From NCBI GenBank assembly GCA_963971575.1, contig OZ020618.1, forward strand, positions 52,032,509 through 52,096,508: a stretch of DNA of 64,000 bases, given 5' to 3'. Position numbers and translations under genes: made by a program. The DNA comes from Liopterus haemorrhoidalis. Its lineage: Eukaryota > Arthropoda > Insecta > Coleoptera > Dytiscidae. The notes beneath the pieces were generated by a model, which saw only the letters and a program-made list of their open reading frames with translations, ran no database searches and had not been told where the DNA came from. This document shows, in pieces, positions 34,301 through 45,458 of this stretch. How positions within the stretch are numbered: the stretch's first letter is position 1; the number at the start of each line of letters is the position of its first letter.

Positions 34301-37300
34301 AATATAGAAAAAAACATTAATACATATTTAAATGTTTAATATGTACATATGTACATACATATTCTAAAAATGATGCATGTTTCAGGTATAAATCAATTTG
34401 TTTAAATAAAAAATATCGCAACAAAATAAAAAAGGAAGCTGCATGCAGACAAAAAAAAATATATTTTGTATTGTGTATAATCTTTCATCGTCCTTGGCTT
34501 TTTGGATTTTTTATTGCGGTAAGAAATCAATATTTTGTGTTCCAAAATTACATTTTTCCATTGACCATCCACATATTGACCATTTATATACGAAATTTGC
34601 TGCGTAATTTAAACGATAAATGCGGTAAAATGATGCATAGAGAAACGATCGATGCGATCTATTTTTGGGGGTTTTGTATGAAATTAATTCGGAACCGCAA
34701 GACATAACGATACATACGGGAAAACTATTATTCGAGGAACGATAGATAGAGGTTTCACTGTATATGTAAATACATATGTATCAACAATATTTATTAAACG
34801 AGATACTTTCAACTGATTCATCGTCGAATAAAAGCAATAATGATGAATTTATCATGGGTTAATTGAACAGAGGACAGTTTTGCGCCATAAAAAAAGTAAG
34901 AAACCGCGAAAAATCAGGATTCGATCTTGGTTGTTTTAATTAGTAATCAATCTATCAACTTCAGTAACCGAGTAATTATTTTTTTTTTAGTAATTTTGTA
35001 TTTTCGGAACTAAAACTGAGATTCTTAATTGAAATCTAGTATTTAGGGTACATACTAAGCCTGTTGGGTTTGAAGTGACTCGAAGTGAACTCACCTGACT
35101 TTAGTAACATTGCAGGCGGATGATTTGCCATTGCGCTGATTGGTGACCAGCTCGAACTCGACAGTGTCGCCGACCTGCAGGCTGGCGTTGTCCTTCACCT
35201 CGGAGATGTGGAAGAAGAGCTTCTTACCCTCCTCCACCTCGTATGTCAGGAAACCGAACGGACCCTTGTAAGCGTCCACGGTGGCTCGCCGTTTCTTGCG
35301 CACAGCCAAGATATTAGCAGCGCGTCCAGACGAATCGATCTAAGAAACATCATCAATTACAACACATACTTTTAATTTCAATCTAAATAGACCATATTAG
35401 TGTGTCGTCACATGCATGTGCTCCCATCTCAGAGCTGAGTCCTTTCGAAGTTTTTGACTGGTTTAAAATACATGACATTACTTTTGTTACCTTAATTTTA
35501 TGAATATCTTCAATTTTGGAGCAAGAAATATGTATTTTTGATAAGTATATACTAATACATACAGTCCAGATACTTTTTATTATAGAATAATGATTTTATA
35601 AATACCATGAGTTCAAAAAGTAATTGCATAAGGGTTGGCTATGAAAAATAAAAGTAATAAAATAAAAACAAATGTCAACAGCAAGCTTTAGAATTAATTA
35701 ACTGTCATCACTGTTGCTGCTGTCATAAGTTAATATTGTTATATAAAGCTTGCAGTAGACATTATTTTATTTTTCCAAAGCCAACCCTTATGCAATTTCT
35801 TTTTGAACTCATGGTATATAACTAAGGATTCAAAGATATATTTATAGGTTACGTTTTTAAATAATATGAAAATCGAAATATCTTTAGTATTTATTTAATT
35901 AACACTAATGGCCGGTTGCTAATGTAAGAATTATCCCTAACTTAAGTTAAAATCATTTGTTTTTGTATGTTGTAACATAAAAACAAATGATTTTAACTTG
36001 AGTTAGAGAAAACTCTTACGTTAGTAACCCGACATAAGTAAACATTAATATTTTGTTTTAGAATGCATAATGGTGTATTATTTTGCTATAAACTGTAACC
36101 ATTACAGCTACATTCTTAATTGCAATTTTTTTCGTTTTTTGACAAGAAAATGAAAAACAATAATGGATAAAATAAAAACATATTGTTCCTTCAAACCATC
36201 TAGATATGGCATACACACCTATTGCTATGTTACTTGCCATAATAACGATTAGTAACGTAAAATTTTCAAAATTAACCTGCAAAATAATATTGTTCTGCAA
36301 AAATAATGACATATTAAATTATAATGTATAAAATAAGAATTTTAATAAATAAATATTGACTTGTAGTTTTGATGTGAAGCATTCTTAAGCAAACTTAATT
36401 TATATTTCCAAAATACAATTTAACAAAAAAACAAGATGCTAAATTCAAATAGAAGGAATCCAACCGCCAGGCGGCAGCACTGAATCCCATTTTGTGACGT
36501 AGTTACTAATATGGTCTATTAGTAAAATGTGCAAAATTTTAAGCCCAGTCGTGTATGGTCAGTTGCGATCAACAACTGACAAAATTATTATTATTAATTC
36601 AAATTGCCGATAGATTATTAATAAAGTGATTGTGTAAAGCTGATTGATTGGTACATTGATGTTTGTTGTTTGACCTACGTTACCGAATCACAGAGATAAT
36701 AATTCAGTGCGACAAACAATAAATCACCTGTAGTTGCACCGGATCGCCGACCTGCAACAGTTCCCTCTTGTTGACGAGGCCCATGATGCCGAACTCGAAC
36801 TCCTTGTCGGGTCCGTCGCCCTCGACCTTGATCAGTCCCGAGTACTCCTGCTGGTCGGGGTTGACCGAGCGCAGCGGACGGGCGACCGTGCCGTCCAGGA
36901 TCTCGCCCTGGATCGCCGGCAGACCTATCGTCCCCTTCGACAGCACGCGCACATTCTCCGCACTGGAACAACTGCCGGATGAGCCGCGAGAACCCAAGTT
37001 GTATTCCACTTCCTGGCCCAGTTCTAGGTTGTTCGGATCGCCATCAAAGTTACTACGCGAGGAAAACAAATACATTTTAATAAATTGCACGAGTTATTTT
37101 AATTTTGATTAAATAAGTTTGACAATATTAAATGGTGAGAGATAATATGCTGACCTGAAGTGGAAGAAGACTTCTTTGTCGTGTTCGATGGTCTCGATGA
37201 AGCCGAAGCCGTCCTTGAGCGCGGCTATGAAGCCCTGGTGCAGGGGCTGGTTGCTGGAAGGTCCCCGGGCAGCCGCGCTCGTTATCTGGATGTCGACAGC

Positions 37301-40300
37301 GATCAGCTCTTTGTTCCTCTTTACTTGGCATATGTTGAATTCAACCTGCAACAAATTCATGTCAACTCTCATTAAACCACATTTGAACATTTATTTATTG
37401 CCTTGATTGCATCTTGCACAATCTTTGATAATTTGTTTTCGTCCGTTAATCTAAACATTTATTTTATTTAATACCCTACATTGAATTTAAAAAATCATAA
37501 ATACAAAAAATTCGATATCTCGAAATAATTCGATTAATTAATAATAAAAATTACATACTAAACCAGTTTCCGGGTTTCTAATTATAATCTATCTCAGAAA
37601 GAGCGATAGTAAAAAAATTTATTATTCGTAAAAAGTTATTGTTTTTACACACAGAAGCGGCACACAAAATATGAATAGTTCGAAACAAAATATTGTTAAA
37701 AAACAACCGAGTGTGCCGCACATATTATATGGGAATACGAACTAGGGTTGAACACAATAGATCACAAAAATTTTACCCTAAAATTTTGAAGAAAAATATG
37801 GTCACAGGCATGCGTTTAATGATATGATAAATATGGTCACAGCCGTGCGTTTAATAAAATGATAAATAGTAATATAGAAATACACAAAACCAATTTAAAC
37901 GTGTTTAAAATGTGCACGCCACTGATAACTGCCTGACAAAAAGATTTATTACTACCGCTCTTTCTGAGATAGATTATAATCTCGAATCCGCTGCAAAATT
38001 GGTTGAGTGACAGAAGTATTTTGTCAATTTGCGTCAATTTTTATTTAAATACTTGGTCTAGCAGTGGTTCCCAAACTTTTTCGGTTCCCGGCGCCCTTAA
38101 TGTATCAGAATTTTACCGCACTAACTTTCAAAAACTGACCGCTAAAGAATCCGACTATATACTTCAAAACTTTTCATCAATATTCTTTCTTTTGAGCTTT
38201 TATTTATCATAGTTTATGAGACCGCAATGGTGAAACTCAGAAAATAAGACACTCTGTATATATATATTATAAAATAATGAACAAATAATTCTAATTACCT
38301 TGTCTCCAACTCTAGGTGAGCATCTTTGATCTTTCAAATAATAAGGAATAGTTTTCTTGAGCCCATTAACTTGATAGTTGACGAGACCGGTATCGGCATG
38401 CTCCGAATTACCATTCGTTCCGTTCTGATTCTTGGTCGGGCTGCGACTAATCCAGGCAGTCACCTCCTTACTAACAACACCTACAATTCCACTCTCCACC
38501 AATGTCTCGAACTTAACTGTCCCGTTTGGCAAATGCTTCATTCTTATGGCACTTTGTCTACTATTAGAATACGAACTGGTCTGATCTTGAACAACGGTGA
38601 ATTCAAACTCATCATTAACACAAATCTCCCTGTCCACATCGAGTACTTCGTTAAAATGGAAGAACAAACGTGGCTCCCTCTCCACACAACGCAAGAATCC
38701 AAAACCGTCCTTCAAAGAAGCCACCACGCCTTGTTCACGTTTCTCCCCGGACACAACGAAACTCTCCTCGAGCAATGAGATGTTTGTAGCTCGCTGCAGT
38801 TGATCTCTTCGATCCGTTGCTATCTTAAACTGGACCCAATCTCCGTGACGAAGCGTGAAATCTCCTTTTTGATCTTTGTCTCCAAATGGTACCTCGACCT
38901 CCGAATGGTCCGGAGCGCGATAACGTATTCTGCCGGGCAGTGGGTCGCTCTGGTGACGGGCGTTCTGTCCACGGTCCAAAGGTTTCAGTACCTGCCCTTT
39001 CATTATGTCCGTTCCGACGTCTTCGAATACAACAGTGCCGGGTGTCAAGCGCGTTATGTTGCAAGCCACTTCTTTGCCCTTTAGAAAAACACACATCAAT
39101 ATTCTGTCAATACATTGCAAATCGTTTAACATTAAACTAAGGCTGCCAACCGTCCCGGATTAGACGGGACAGTCTCGTATTAGAGATCCATGTCCCGCTT
39201 TACTATTGATACCTAAATTCGTCCCGGAAAATTATTAATTGTCCCGCATGGCCATAATTCGGAAATATAGCACTTATTCTTAAATAATAATATTGCTTTT
39301 ATAAAAATTTTAACGATTTTTTTATTTATTATTATTTTTTTTAATCCATAATTTAACATTTAATTTTTGTACATCTTAATATCTTCACGCTGTTAGCAGT
39401 TAGCAGGAGATTCACCTTAATATAATATTCTACTAATAACTACTCATTCAGTATGTTTTGTCTACCTGGAATAAATGGACCCATTGAGGGAGTATTCTCC
39501 CTTGTAAATGCAAAGTGGACGTCTGAAAAAACGGCGCTTAAAATTGACACTGTTCATGCAATGTTTCAAGTAAAATTTAATAAGGAAAAATGTAAGAACT
39601 TTTATTACATTTTGAACTCTGACTCTGAACCTCTGAAGAAAATTCGAAAAATGTGCAAAAATATGATTTTAAAAGACAGTGAGATATAAAATAACTTAAT
39701 ATAATAATAAAATATTAATATTTTCGTATGAAGTGCTTTCTAATTGTTTGTAAACAAATTGTGAACTATATGCCTCATTGATAAAACTCGAAGAAAATCT
39801 TGCGATATTCACAGTTAAAAATTGTGAACAGATATTTATTGGGGGGGGGGGGGGGGTTGCTAAAAAATGTTCCGCATTTAGTTCGTAAAAAGTTGGCAGC
39901 TTTACATTAAACCATACAGAACGAAATTTATTTCACGTTAATTCATATTAAAATAAGTTAAAAACTCATGTAATAATCAAATAGTTAGGTTAGGTCTCTA
40001 TGAGCTCTAAACATATTAATTTAAGAGCAAAAAGTGTAAGTATAAAAAATGTTCACAGTTCAAACCTGCATTTAATGATCCTAAAGTTGTGGATTGGATC
40101 AGTTTCTTTCACGAAATATATACACAATGAAATTTACAATTTGTGGCTACTTACGCGAATTTGGAAAATCCGCGAATAATTCTAGCCATAAAATTTAGTT
40201 TTGGCGCGCAACAACGATGACTATTTGCTATTGGCATGTATAATAAGTACAGTACACAGATACAATAATGTACAGTGGTACTTACCTTCTGTGTGTTAAA

Positions 40301-43300
40301 GAATAAATACGTAACTTATTTTTATTGCTAGCAACAACAGCCGGGGATTCCCCGAACAGTATGCGCATTACGCATCAAATAAATTATATTTTACTGCATT
40401 AGACACTGATTTAGACATTTAACGTTGTATATGCAACGAATCTGACTTCTAAAAGACGACGCTAGTAAATGAATTCTTTAAGCAAAACTTGTCGCAAATA
40501 TATTACGTAAAAACGTCAGAAAAAAATCGGGAATATCAAGTACCTATAGTAACTATATTGCACCGTAAAGAAAGACCATAAATAGACTACATAAAACGTT
40601 TTATAAAAGAACAGAAAGATAATCAAATTCGTAGGGAGATTTAAAACAAATTAGGCAATTCTTAGTGTCGATTTAATCGAACCAAGAACGGATCCAGCCA
40701 TTTTTTCAAGAGGAGGGTAAAAAATACCATTTTTTATCACCCCTCCCCCACCGTACGTCCTCCACGAAAATAATATTTTGGTTTTCTACCAAACAAAATA
40801 TTCATTGGCATTTTTTTAAATAGTCATTGTCAATTCTATTATGTTTCTATTTTGTGAAATACAGATAAAATAAAAAAATCAGCTGTGGCCACCACAGGAC
40901 CGACCGCCATCGTAAAGTACTTATATAAAATATATTCTAGCAGCAGAGTAGAAATAACTTCGCCTAATATTTTCTAACAGAAATATTATTTATCATGACT
41001 ATGGAACGTTACATATAAATATGAAAAAATTGAGACTTAAAAAAAATTTCGAAAAATTTTACAGAAATTATTCGTAATTTTTCGTTTTATCAAAAAACGT
41101 ATCGAATAAAAGCTATTAGTTATTGCTTTTATAGCAACTTTTGTTCAATAATTTTTTTCGAAATATTTTTCTGTTATGAAATATTCACAAAAATCTTAAA
41201 ATCGACACGAGTAAACTCCCATTTTTAGTCAACCGATTTTTACCAAAAGTTGATCAACTCGTGCCATTGATGGCAGAAGCCTAAATACGAAGTTTCATAA
41301 AAATCCTTTCAGCCGAATTTGCTCTGCACGTGTACACAGACAGACGGACAGACGGACGGACAGACAGACCGACAGACATCATGCTAAAAATAGTCAAAAC
41401 GTTATGTAGGGAGCTCAATTCGTGGAGATCCATCGAAATCTCGAAATGTCAAAATCGGTATGATCACAATACCTCCCTTATATATGTTGACGGTCGGTAA
41501 AAGAAAAATCAATAAACACAGTTTTTAATTCTGAACATTTACTATACTTGATGTTAAACGAAAACAAGTGTATGAAATCACATAGCATTTTGTCGGGACA
41601 AGAATAATATTTAATGCTAACCGATTTTTCACATTAAAACATGTTCCATTGTATATGTAAAAGAATAACTTACATTTCTGGTTTGTATGATGAATTCGAC
41701 ATCATCTCCCAGTCGCAACTCGTCCTTCATACTCTTCGCCTCGGAGAAGTGGAAGAATATCTCCTTGACTACGTCAGCGCGCTCGATGAACCCGAAACTC
41801 TCCTTCATGGAACATACGACTCCCTGGTACTTGACTGGGTGCGCTGGATTCTCCAGACGGATGTGACAGGCGCCCAGGTTACCACTGCAACCAACGTAAC
41901 ATTATCACAAATTTTACTAGAACTCAAATAGTGGTACCGCGCACACCTGATGTACCACAAGATGCCATTTTAGGACCAAAAACTATTTTTATACAGAGTG
42001 ATTAGAATTACATTACCCAGAACACAACTTTTTTATTACTGGAGGTAGGATATAACAATAAATTAAAAGTTGCTTGATACTACATGATCTATAAGTCAAT
42101 AGTAAAAAAAAAAAAAAAACAAATACGAGAGATACTCAATTATCTATGAAAAATTTAAATGGAAAACTCTTTATGTTTTACATAATTTGATAGGCACATA
42201 AATTAGGTATACAACTATGTCACACAAACGTTATTTTGATGCAAAATAAAAGCTCAAATAATGAACAAATAAATGCATTAAGTAGACTACGAATTTAAAA
42301 AAATATATAATAAAAACAGACAAATTATTAAACAAGTTTTTACTGGCGTGAGTATAAATTGTTTTTTGGTATTATTTAAGCACTAAAATAACACTATTTC
42401 ATTGTTTTGCTATCCATTTTTTTAATTTGTAGCTGATTTAATGCATTTATTTATTATTTGAGTCTTTATTTTATAACAAAATGACATTTGTGTAGCATGG
42501 TTGTATAATTTATTTATGTGTCTTTCAGATTACATAACAACATAAAGGATATTCCGTTTCAATTTTTCATAAATTAATATCTCCCGTATTTGATTGTTTT
42601 TTTAATATAGATAATATTATATATCATGTATGTATAGGCTATTTCAAACCTTTAAGCGGAACTAACTGGAATTTTAATTTTTGTAAGTTGTTTCATTTTA
42701 AGGTGTGAAGAGGGCTTTTGCTAAACAAAATGATCAAAAGCCTCACTTAAACGGTAGAAGTTACTAAAATTAAAAATCTAGTTGCTCTCAAACCAAAGAA
42801 ACAGGCTATAGTATCAAGCAACTTCCAAATTTAATGTTTTACCCTATCTTAAATAATAAAAAAGATTATCTGTTGTATTTACTAAAAATAAAATCTTTAA
42901 ATGTGAAAAAAAAAAATTCTCCCGTCTTATTTTCCACCTTTACTTTAATAATGTTGGGTTTGCTAAAGTAGAACAGTAGCAGATAATCTTACCGGTTGTT
43001 GGTGGCTATCTGGAAGGAGACTTTGTCCCCTGCCCTGAGCGTGACGTTGCCCTCGACATCGTCCTTGGTGTAGGGAAGGAAGAAGCACTCGCCGCGGTTC
43101 TCGTAGCTGATGCGGCCCTGCGTGTCGCCGCCAGAACCGTCCGTGCGCAACTCGGTGGTCACATTCCCGGTGACACGTTCCTCGCTCAGCACCACCTCGG
43201 GCGCTATCTTAGTCACTGTCGAAGCTATCGGCTTACCTGCAAATTAAACAATACAATCCTTTTATTCAATTAAACACGACTCGTTAAATTTCTTCGTGAC

Positions 43301-45458
43301 AAGAACGATGCTTTTTTTGGACAAAATGATTAGGATCTGTAAAAAATTGTTTATATTACATAAAAAGATATAAAAATGCCAAACAACATTATGTAGAAAA
43401 CAAACAATAATAATAAACATTTACGTCGGGTTGCTAACGTAAGAGTTTTCTCTAACTCAAGTTAAAATCATTTGTTTTTGTATCTTACAACATACTCACT
43501 TGAGTTAGGGATAATTTTTACTTTAGCAACCGGCCATTAGAGCCGGTTTCTGATAGCTTAGCCGAGTTTAATCTTATGGTTAAACTCGGTTACAATATAA
43601 TAATCCCATAAGTAACCATAGCAACCATTTTCTAATTATTAGGTTATAGTTAACTAAGTTTTGAGAAAGCGGCCCTGAAATGTGCTTTCTAAGATTGAAT
43701 AAGAAATTACACAATCTTAATCAAACGATGTGTTTATCTGAAACGTAATTTATAAAAATAAAGTCAGTTAATTACTGTGAGTAAAAAATGTGATTTTTCA
43801 CACATTTCAGGATTTTATAGATATTTAGTACGTAAAATCGGTATAAAATACTTCATATCTAGTACGTCTTGCGTTAAAATAATTTTTTGAAATGAAACAC
43901 TTCTTTGGGCGCGTTTATCGATCGCAGCGTAACAGAATCGCGTTACGGATGTGTACCCGTCTCGTCGAATATCACATCCGATCGGCACACGTGCATACTA
44001 CGCAGCTATGCAGTCGTGTAACTTTTTTTTTGCATCCCCTCCACCCCGCTGAATTTTCTTTGTTCCCATTTTAGGATCAACTTTAGAAAAAGCGACAAAA
44101 AAAAAACCTCATCCAGAGGTTCGATGCACATATATCGCAAACATTGCAATATTAAAACATTGAACAGTAAAAGCCAGTGAATAAATTAAGTTTTGTGTTA
44201 ATTTCGAAGTAAATTGACGTGTACTGTTTAAAAATTGTTAGCGAAATTAAACAGTATTTTTATTTTCTTAAGATGTCACGAGTTCACTTCTTAACGACTG
44301 AACGGGGCTTTTGCTAAATATAATTGACAATAGTCGCACTCAATTGCTAAAAGTTACTAGAATTCAAAATCGAGTAATACTTAAACATTTGGGATAGAAT
44401 TAAGTTTAGACACTTGTTAAAGTTTCATAAATATTTTTATTTGTCATGTTAACTACTGTTTATTGAGTTAATAATTTTCAAAATTAAAATTATTACTCTG
44501 AAAATAGTTAACGCCGAGCTACAATTAATATGATAAACATTTTTGTGAAACTTTACCAAGTGCTGCAATTATGAAACGATTACCTTGCTCCATAATCAAT
44601 TTTTATTATTATTAATAATTTGAACAATGCAAAAAATTGGATAACTCGAAAAAATAAACTAATCAAAAATTCCAAGCGTGTTATTTCAGTTTACATCAGT
44701 GTTCATTACTTTTTAAATTTTTAAACCAGCCCCTCTAGGAAAAATAGTGGGAGGACAAAAGATTTTTGACGCAATTTCGCCAACATATTTGTTGGCATAT
44801 GGATGATGGTATGGTACAAGGGTTTCTTGGTTACATCTACAAAATCCTAATAGAACCGTGTTTATTAAATGTAAAATGTAATAAGGTACTGACCAGTTCG
44901 TCTGTCGTATGTCATCTCGAATTCGACAGGATCTCCAATCTTGAGATGTTCAATATTTCCGGAGAACTGGCTGAAGTGGAAGAAGAGCCTAGCCTGCCTC
45001 TCGCAGCACTGAATGAAGCCGTACGAGTGGAGCAGTTTCTCAATAATGCCGGTCTCTCGAGTGCCGAGGTTGGCCGAGTTACTGTCACTGTATCCTCCAG
45101 AGCTGGCTCCGTTAGAAAACAGCGAACTCTGAGTACCGGCAGGCGGTGAACCGAGATTATCACCGCTGTTAAACATGTTGTTATCTAACGAGAATGTGCC
45201 GATGGGGAAGTGCGAAGAGGAACGGGAGTTTCCCCCGGAACCTCCTCCGTAAGGGCTGTATCCTCCGCCGCCAGAACCGCCACCCTGTTTGTCCAGCACG
45301 CTGTAGTCCCCGCTGTACGAGTTGCTGCGGAAACTGAAGGACTGAGGTGACTTGCCGTTGCTGGACACGTGTGCGGACATTGGTTTGAAGTCTAGGATGG
45401 TGTCCTGGTTCATGGTGGACGGTGACTGGAACGTTTTCCACTGGGGATTGCTCGACAT
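30959..45458 (-). CDS. CSDE1: CSDE1 / Unr, cold-shock-domain RNA-binding protein
   Basis: Cytoplasmic single-stranded RNA-binding protein controlling translation and mRNA stability; in flies it acts with SXL on msl-2. Minus-strand coding exons 44894-45458, 42993-43236, 41674-41884, 38299-39078, 37155-37345, 36728-37052, 35095-35339 and 30959-31130 join in phase to 910 residues (human 798, fly about 1040). After a Gly/Ser-rich N-terminus of ~130 residues come nine cold-shock domains. Five are canonical (SYGFIQ...LFFHFS, SFGFIE...IFFHFS, GFGFLR...LFFHFN, GFGFIE...VFFHFS, PFGFLT...LFFHIS) and four alternate non-canonical ones lie between. The C-terminus has [16 protein letters not shown] and [20 protein letters not shown], matching human. 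The start ATG has a purine-poor context but is the first in the exon and agrees with the family. Introns are full of transposons. Confidence 0.97.
31312..31348. repeat. (TC)n microsatellite
   Basis: About 18 CT units in a row, in the last CSDE1 intron, just before a SINE. Confidence 0.95.
31363..31520 (-). repeat. tRNA-derived SINE, minus strand
   Basis: On the minus strand 31520-31448 reads TGACCGGCGTAGGGTAGTGG then box B GGTTCGAATCC with a matching T stem. Acceptor arms pair at only about five of seven positions and the anticodon stem is poor, so it is a tRNA-like head and not a tRNA gene. The body ends in a poly(A) tail (T-run at 31370-31384 on plus). In the last CSDE1 intron. Confidence 0.7.
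31711..32656. mobile_element. GCCGGTTTCTGA-type MITE split by an ~810-bp element
   Basis: Outer ends AGGGCCGGTTTCTGAGAA and AAGAAACCGGCCCT. The outer MITE would be ~140 bp without the insert (compare 14505 and 43553). The insert at about 31737-32543 is the reverse complement of 1-808, ending TCTAATTTGAAATAGACCAT. So a larger element landed inside a MITE. In CSDE1 intron 31131-35094. Confidence 0.8.
33616..33752. mobile_element. Short inverted-repeat element (GCCGTAACTAG ends)
   Basis: GCCGTAACTAGCTTTTCCTG on the left and GAGCCTAGTTACGGC on the right form inverted ends; GGGCCCTGT is repeated inside. No clear target duplication. In the CSDE1 intron. Confidence 0.5.
34241..34760. mobile_element. 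Pogo/Tigger-like MITE, 520 bp, TA duplication
   Basis: Starts CAGTGAAACCTCTATCTATC and ends GATAGATAGAGGTTTCACTG, perfect inverted repeats, flanked by TA. Termini of this form (CAGTGAAACCTC) are known from pogo/Tigger-type elements. Interior has no intact transposase. In the CSDE1 intron. Confidence 0.88.
35605..35814. mobile_element. CCATGAGTTCAAAAAG-type MITE, 210 bp, TA duplication
   Basis: Ends CCATGAGTTCAAAAAGTAAT and TTTCTTTTTGAACTCATGG; the arms run ~45 bp with few mismatches (TGCATAAGGGTTGGCT and its complement). Flanked by TA. Nested inside the MITE at 35390-36516. Confidence 0.87.
35911..36032. mobile_element. Palindromic GGTTGCTAACGTAAGAG-type MITE
   Basis: Starts GCCGGTTGCTAATGTAAGAA and ends ACTCTTACGTTAGTAACCCG. 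The two halves, meeting near 35972, are near-complements over ~55 bp (AAAACAAATGATTTTAACTT). A relative lies in opposite orientation at 43428-43541. Confidence 0.8.
39138..39904. mobile_element. hAT element, 767 bp, exact 8-bp duplication, with transposase remnant
   Basis: Ends TAAGGCTGCCAACC and GTTGGCAGCTTTA are inverted repeats. CATTAAAC flanks both sides (39130-39137, 39905-39912). It contains the transposase-like ORF at 39453-39689 and an 18-G run at 39841-39856. In the CSDE1 intron 39079-41673, only 59 bp from the exon border at 39078. Confidence 0.95.
39453..39689 (+). pseudogene. hAT transposase C-terminal fragment
   Basis: Reads [20 protein letters not shown] then [17 protein letters not shown]. 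This matches the hAT C-terminal dimerisation region (typically CLPGTNAPxERxFSxxNxxWTxxRNxLxxxTV). The frame is open for 78 codons, but the rest of the transposase is absent, so the element cannot move by itself. Confidence 0.75.
40877..41508 (+). repeat. (CAGA)n repeat family, copy C (longest clean copy)
   Basis: Runs from CAGCTGTGGCCACCACAGGA to ATATATGTTGACGGTCGGTAAAA. Contains CTTTTATAGCAACTTTTGTT, CGACACGAGTAAACTCCCAT, a CAGACGGACAGACGGACGGA tract at 41338-41378, and ATCATGCTAAAAATAGTCAA. No coding. In a CSDE1 intron, 165 bp from exon 41674. Confidence 0.85.
42635..42809. mobile_element. TTAAGCGGAACTA-type MITE, 175 bp
   Basis: Left TATAGGCTATTTCAAACCTT, right ACCAAAGAAACAGGCTATA; internal TTAAGCGGAACTA and ATCTAGTTGCTCTC. 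Shortened relative of 20037-20445. In CSDE1 intron 41885-42992. Confidence 0.7.
43428..43541. mobile_element. Palindromic GGTTGCTAACGTAAGAG-type MITE (copy 2)
   Basis: CGGGTTGCTAACGTAAGAGT to TTTACTTTAGCAACCGGCC; relative of 35911-36032 in opposite orientation. Directly followed by the next MITE. Confidence 0.78.
43553..43676. mobile_element. GCCGGTTTCTGA-type MITE (copy 2)
   Basis: Starts AGCCGGTTTCTGATAGCTTA and ends AAGTTTTGAGAAAGCGGCCC; interior TTAAACTCGGTTACAATATA matches 14505-14650. In the CSDE1 intron 43237-44893. Confidence 0.8.
44410..44566. mobile_element. CACTTGGTAAAGTTTCAC-type MITE
   Basis: Left CACTTGTTAAAGTTTCATAA, right TTTTGTGAAACTTTACCAAGTG are inverted repeats. The terminal motif is the same as in the hairpin at 55704-55808. 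In the CSDE1 intron 43237-44893. Confidence 0.65.

Larger units (their letters stand above)
35390..36516. mobile_element. GACCATATTAGT-type MITE (copy 2) broken by later insertions
   Basis: Ends GACCATATTAGTGTGTCGTC and TAGTTACTAATATGGTC match copy 1 at 14747-15011 in reverse complement, flanked by TA. The 265-bp element is split near 35588: about 850 bp of other DNA lies between TTTTATTATAGAA and AATTCAAATAGAAGGAATCC. That insert contains two further MITEs (35605-35814 and about 35911-36032). In the CSDE1 intron 35340-36727. Confidence 0.82.

Noticed and set aside
36734..38803. Several plus-strand frames of 68-150 codons
   Set aside because: All overlap minus-strand CSDE1 exons and show no family similarity of their own.
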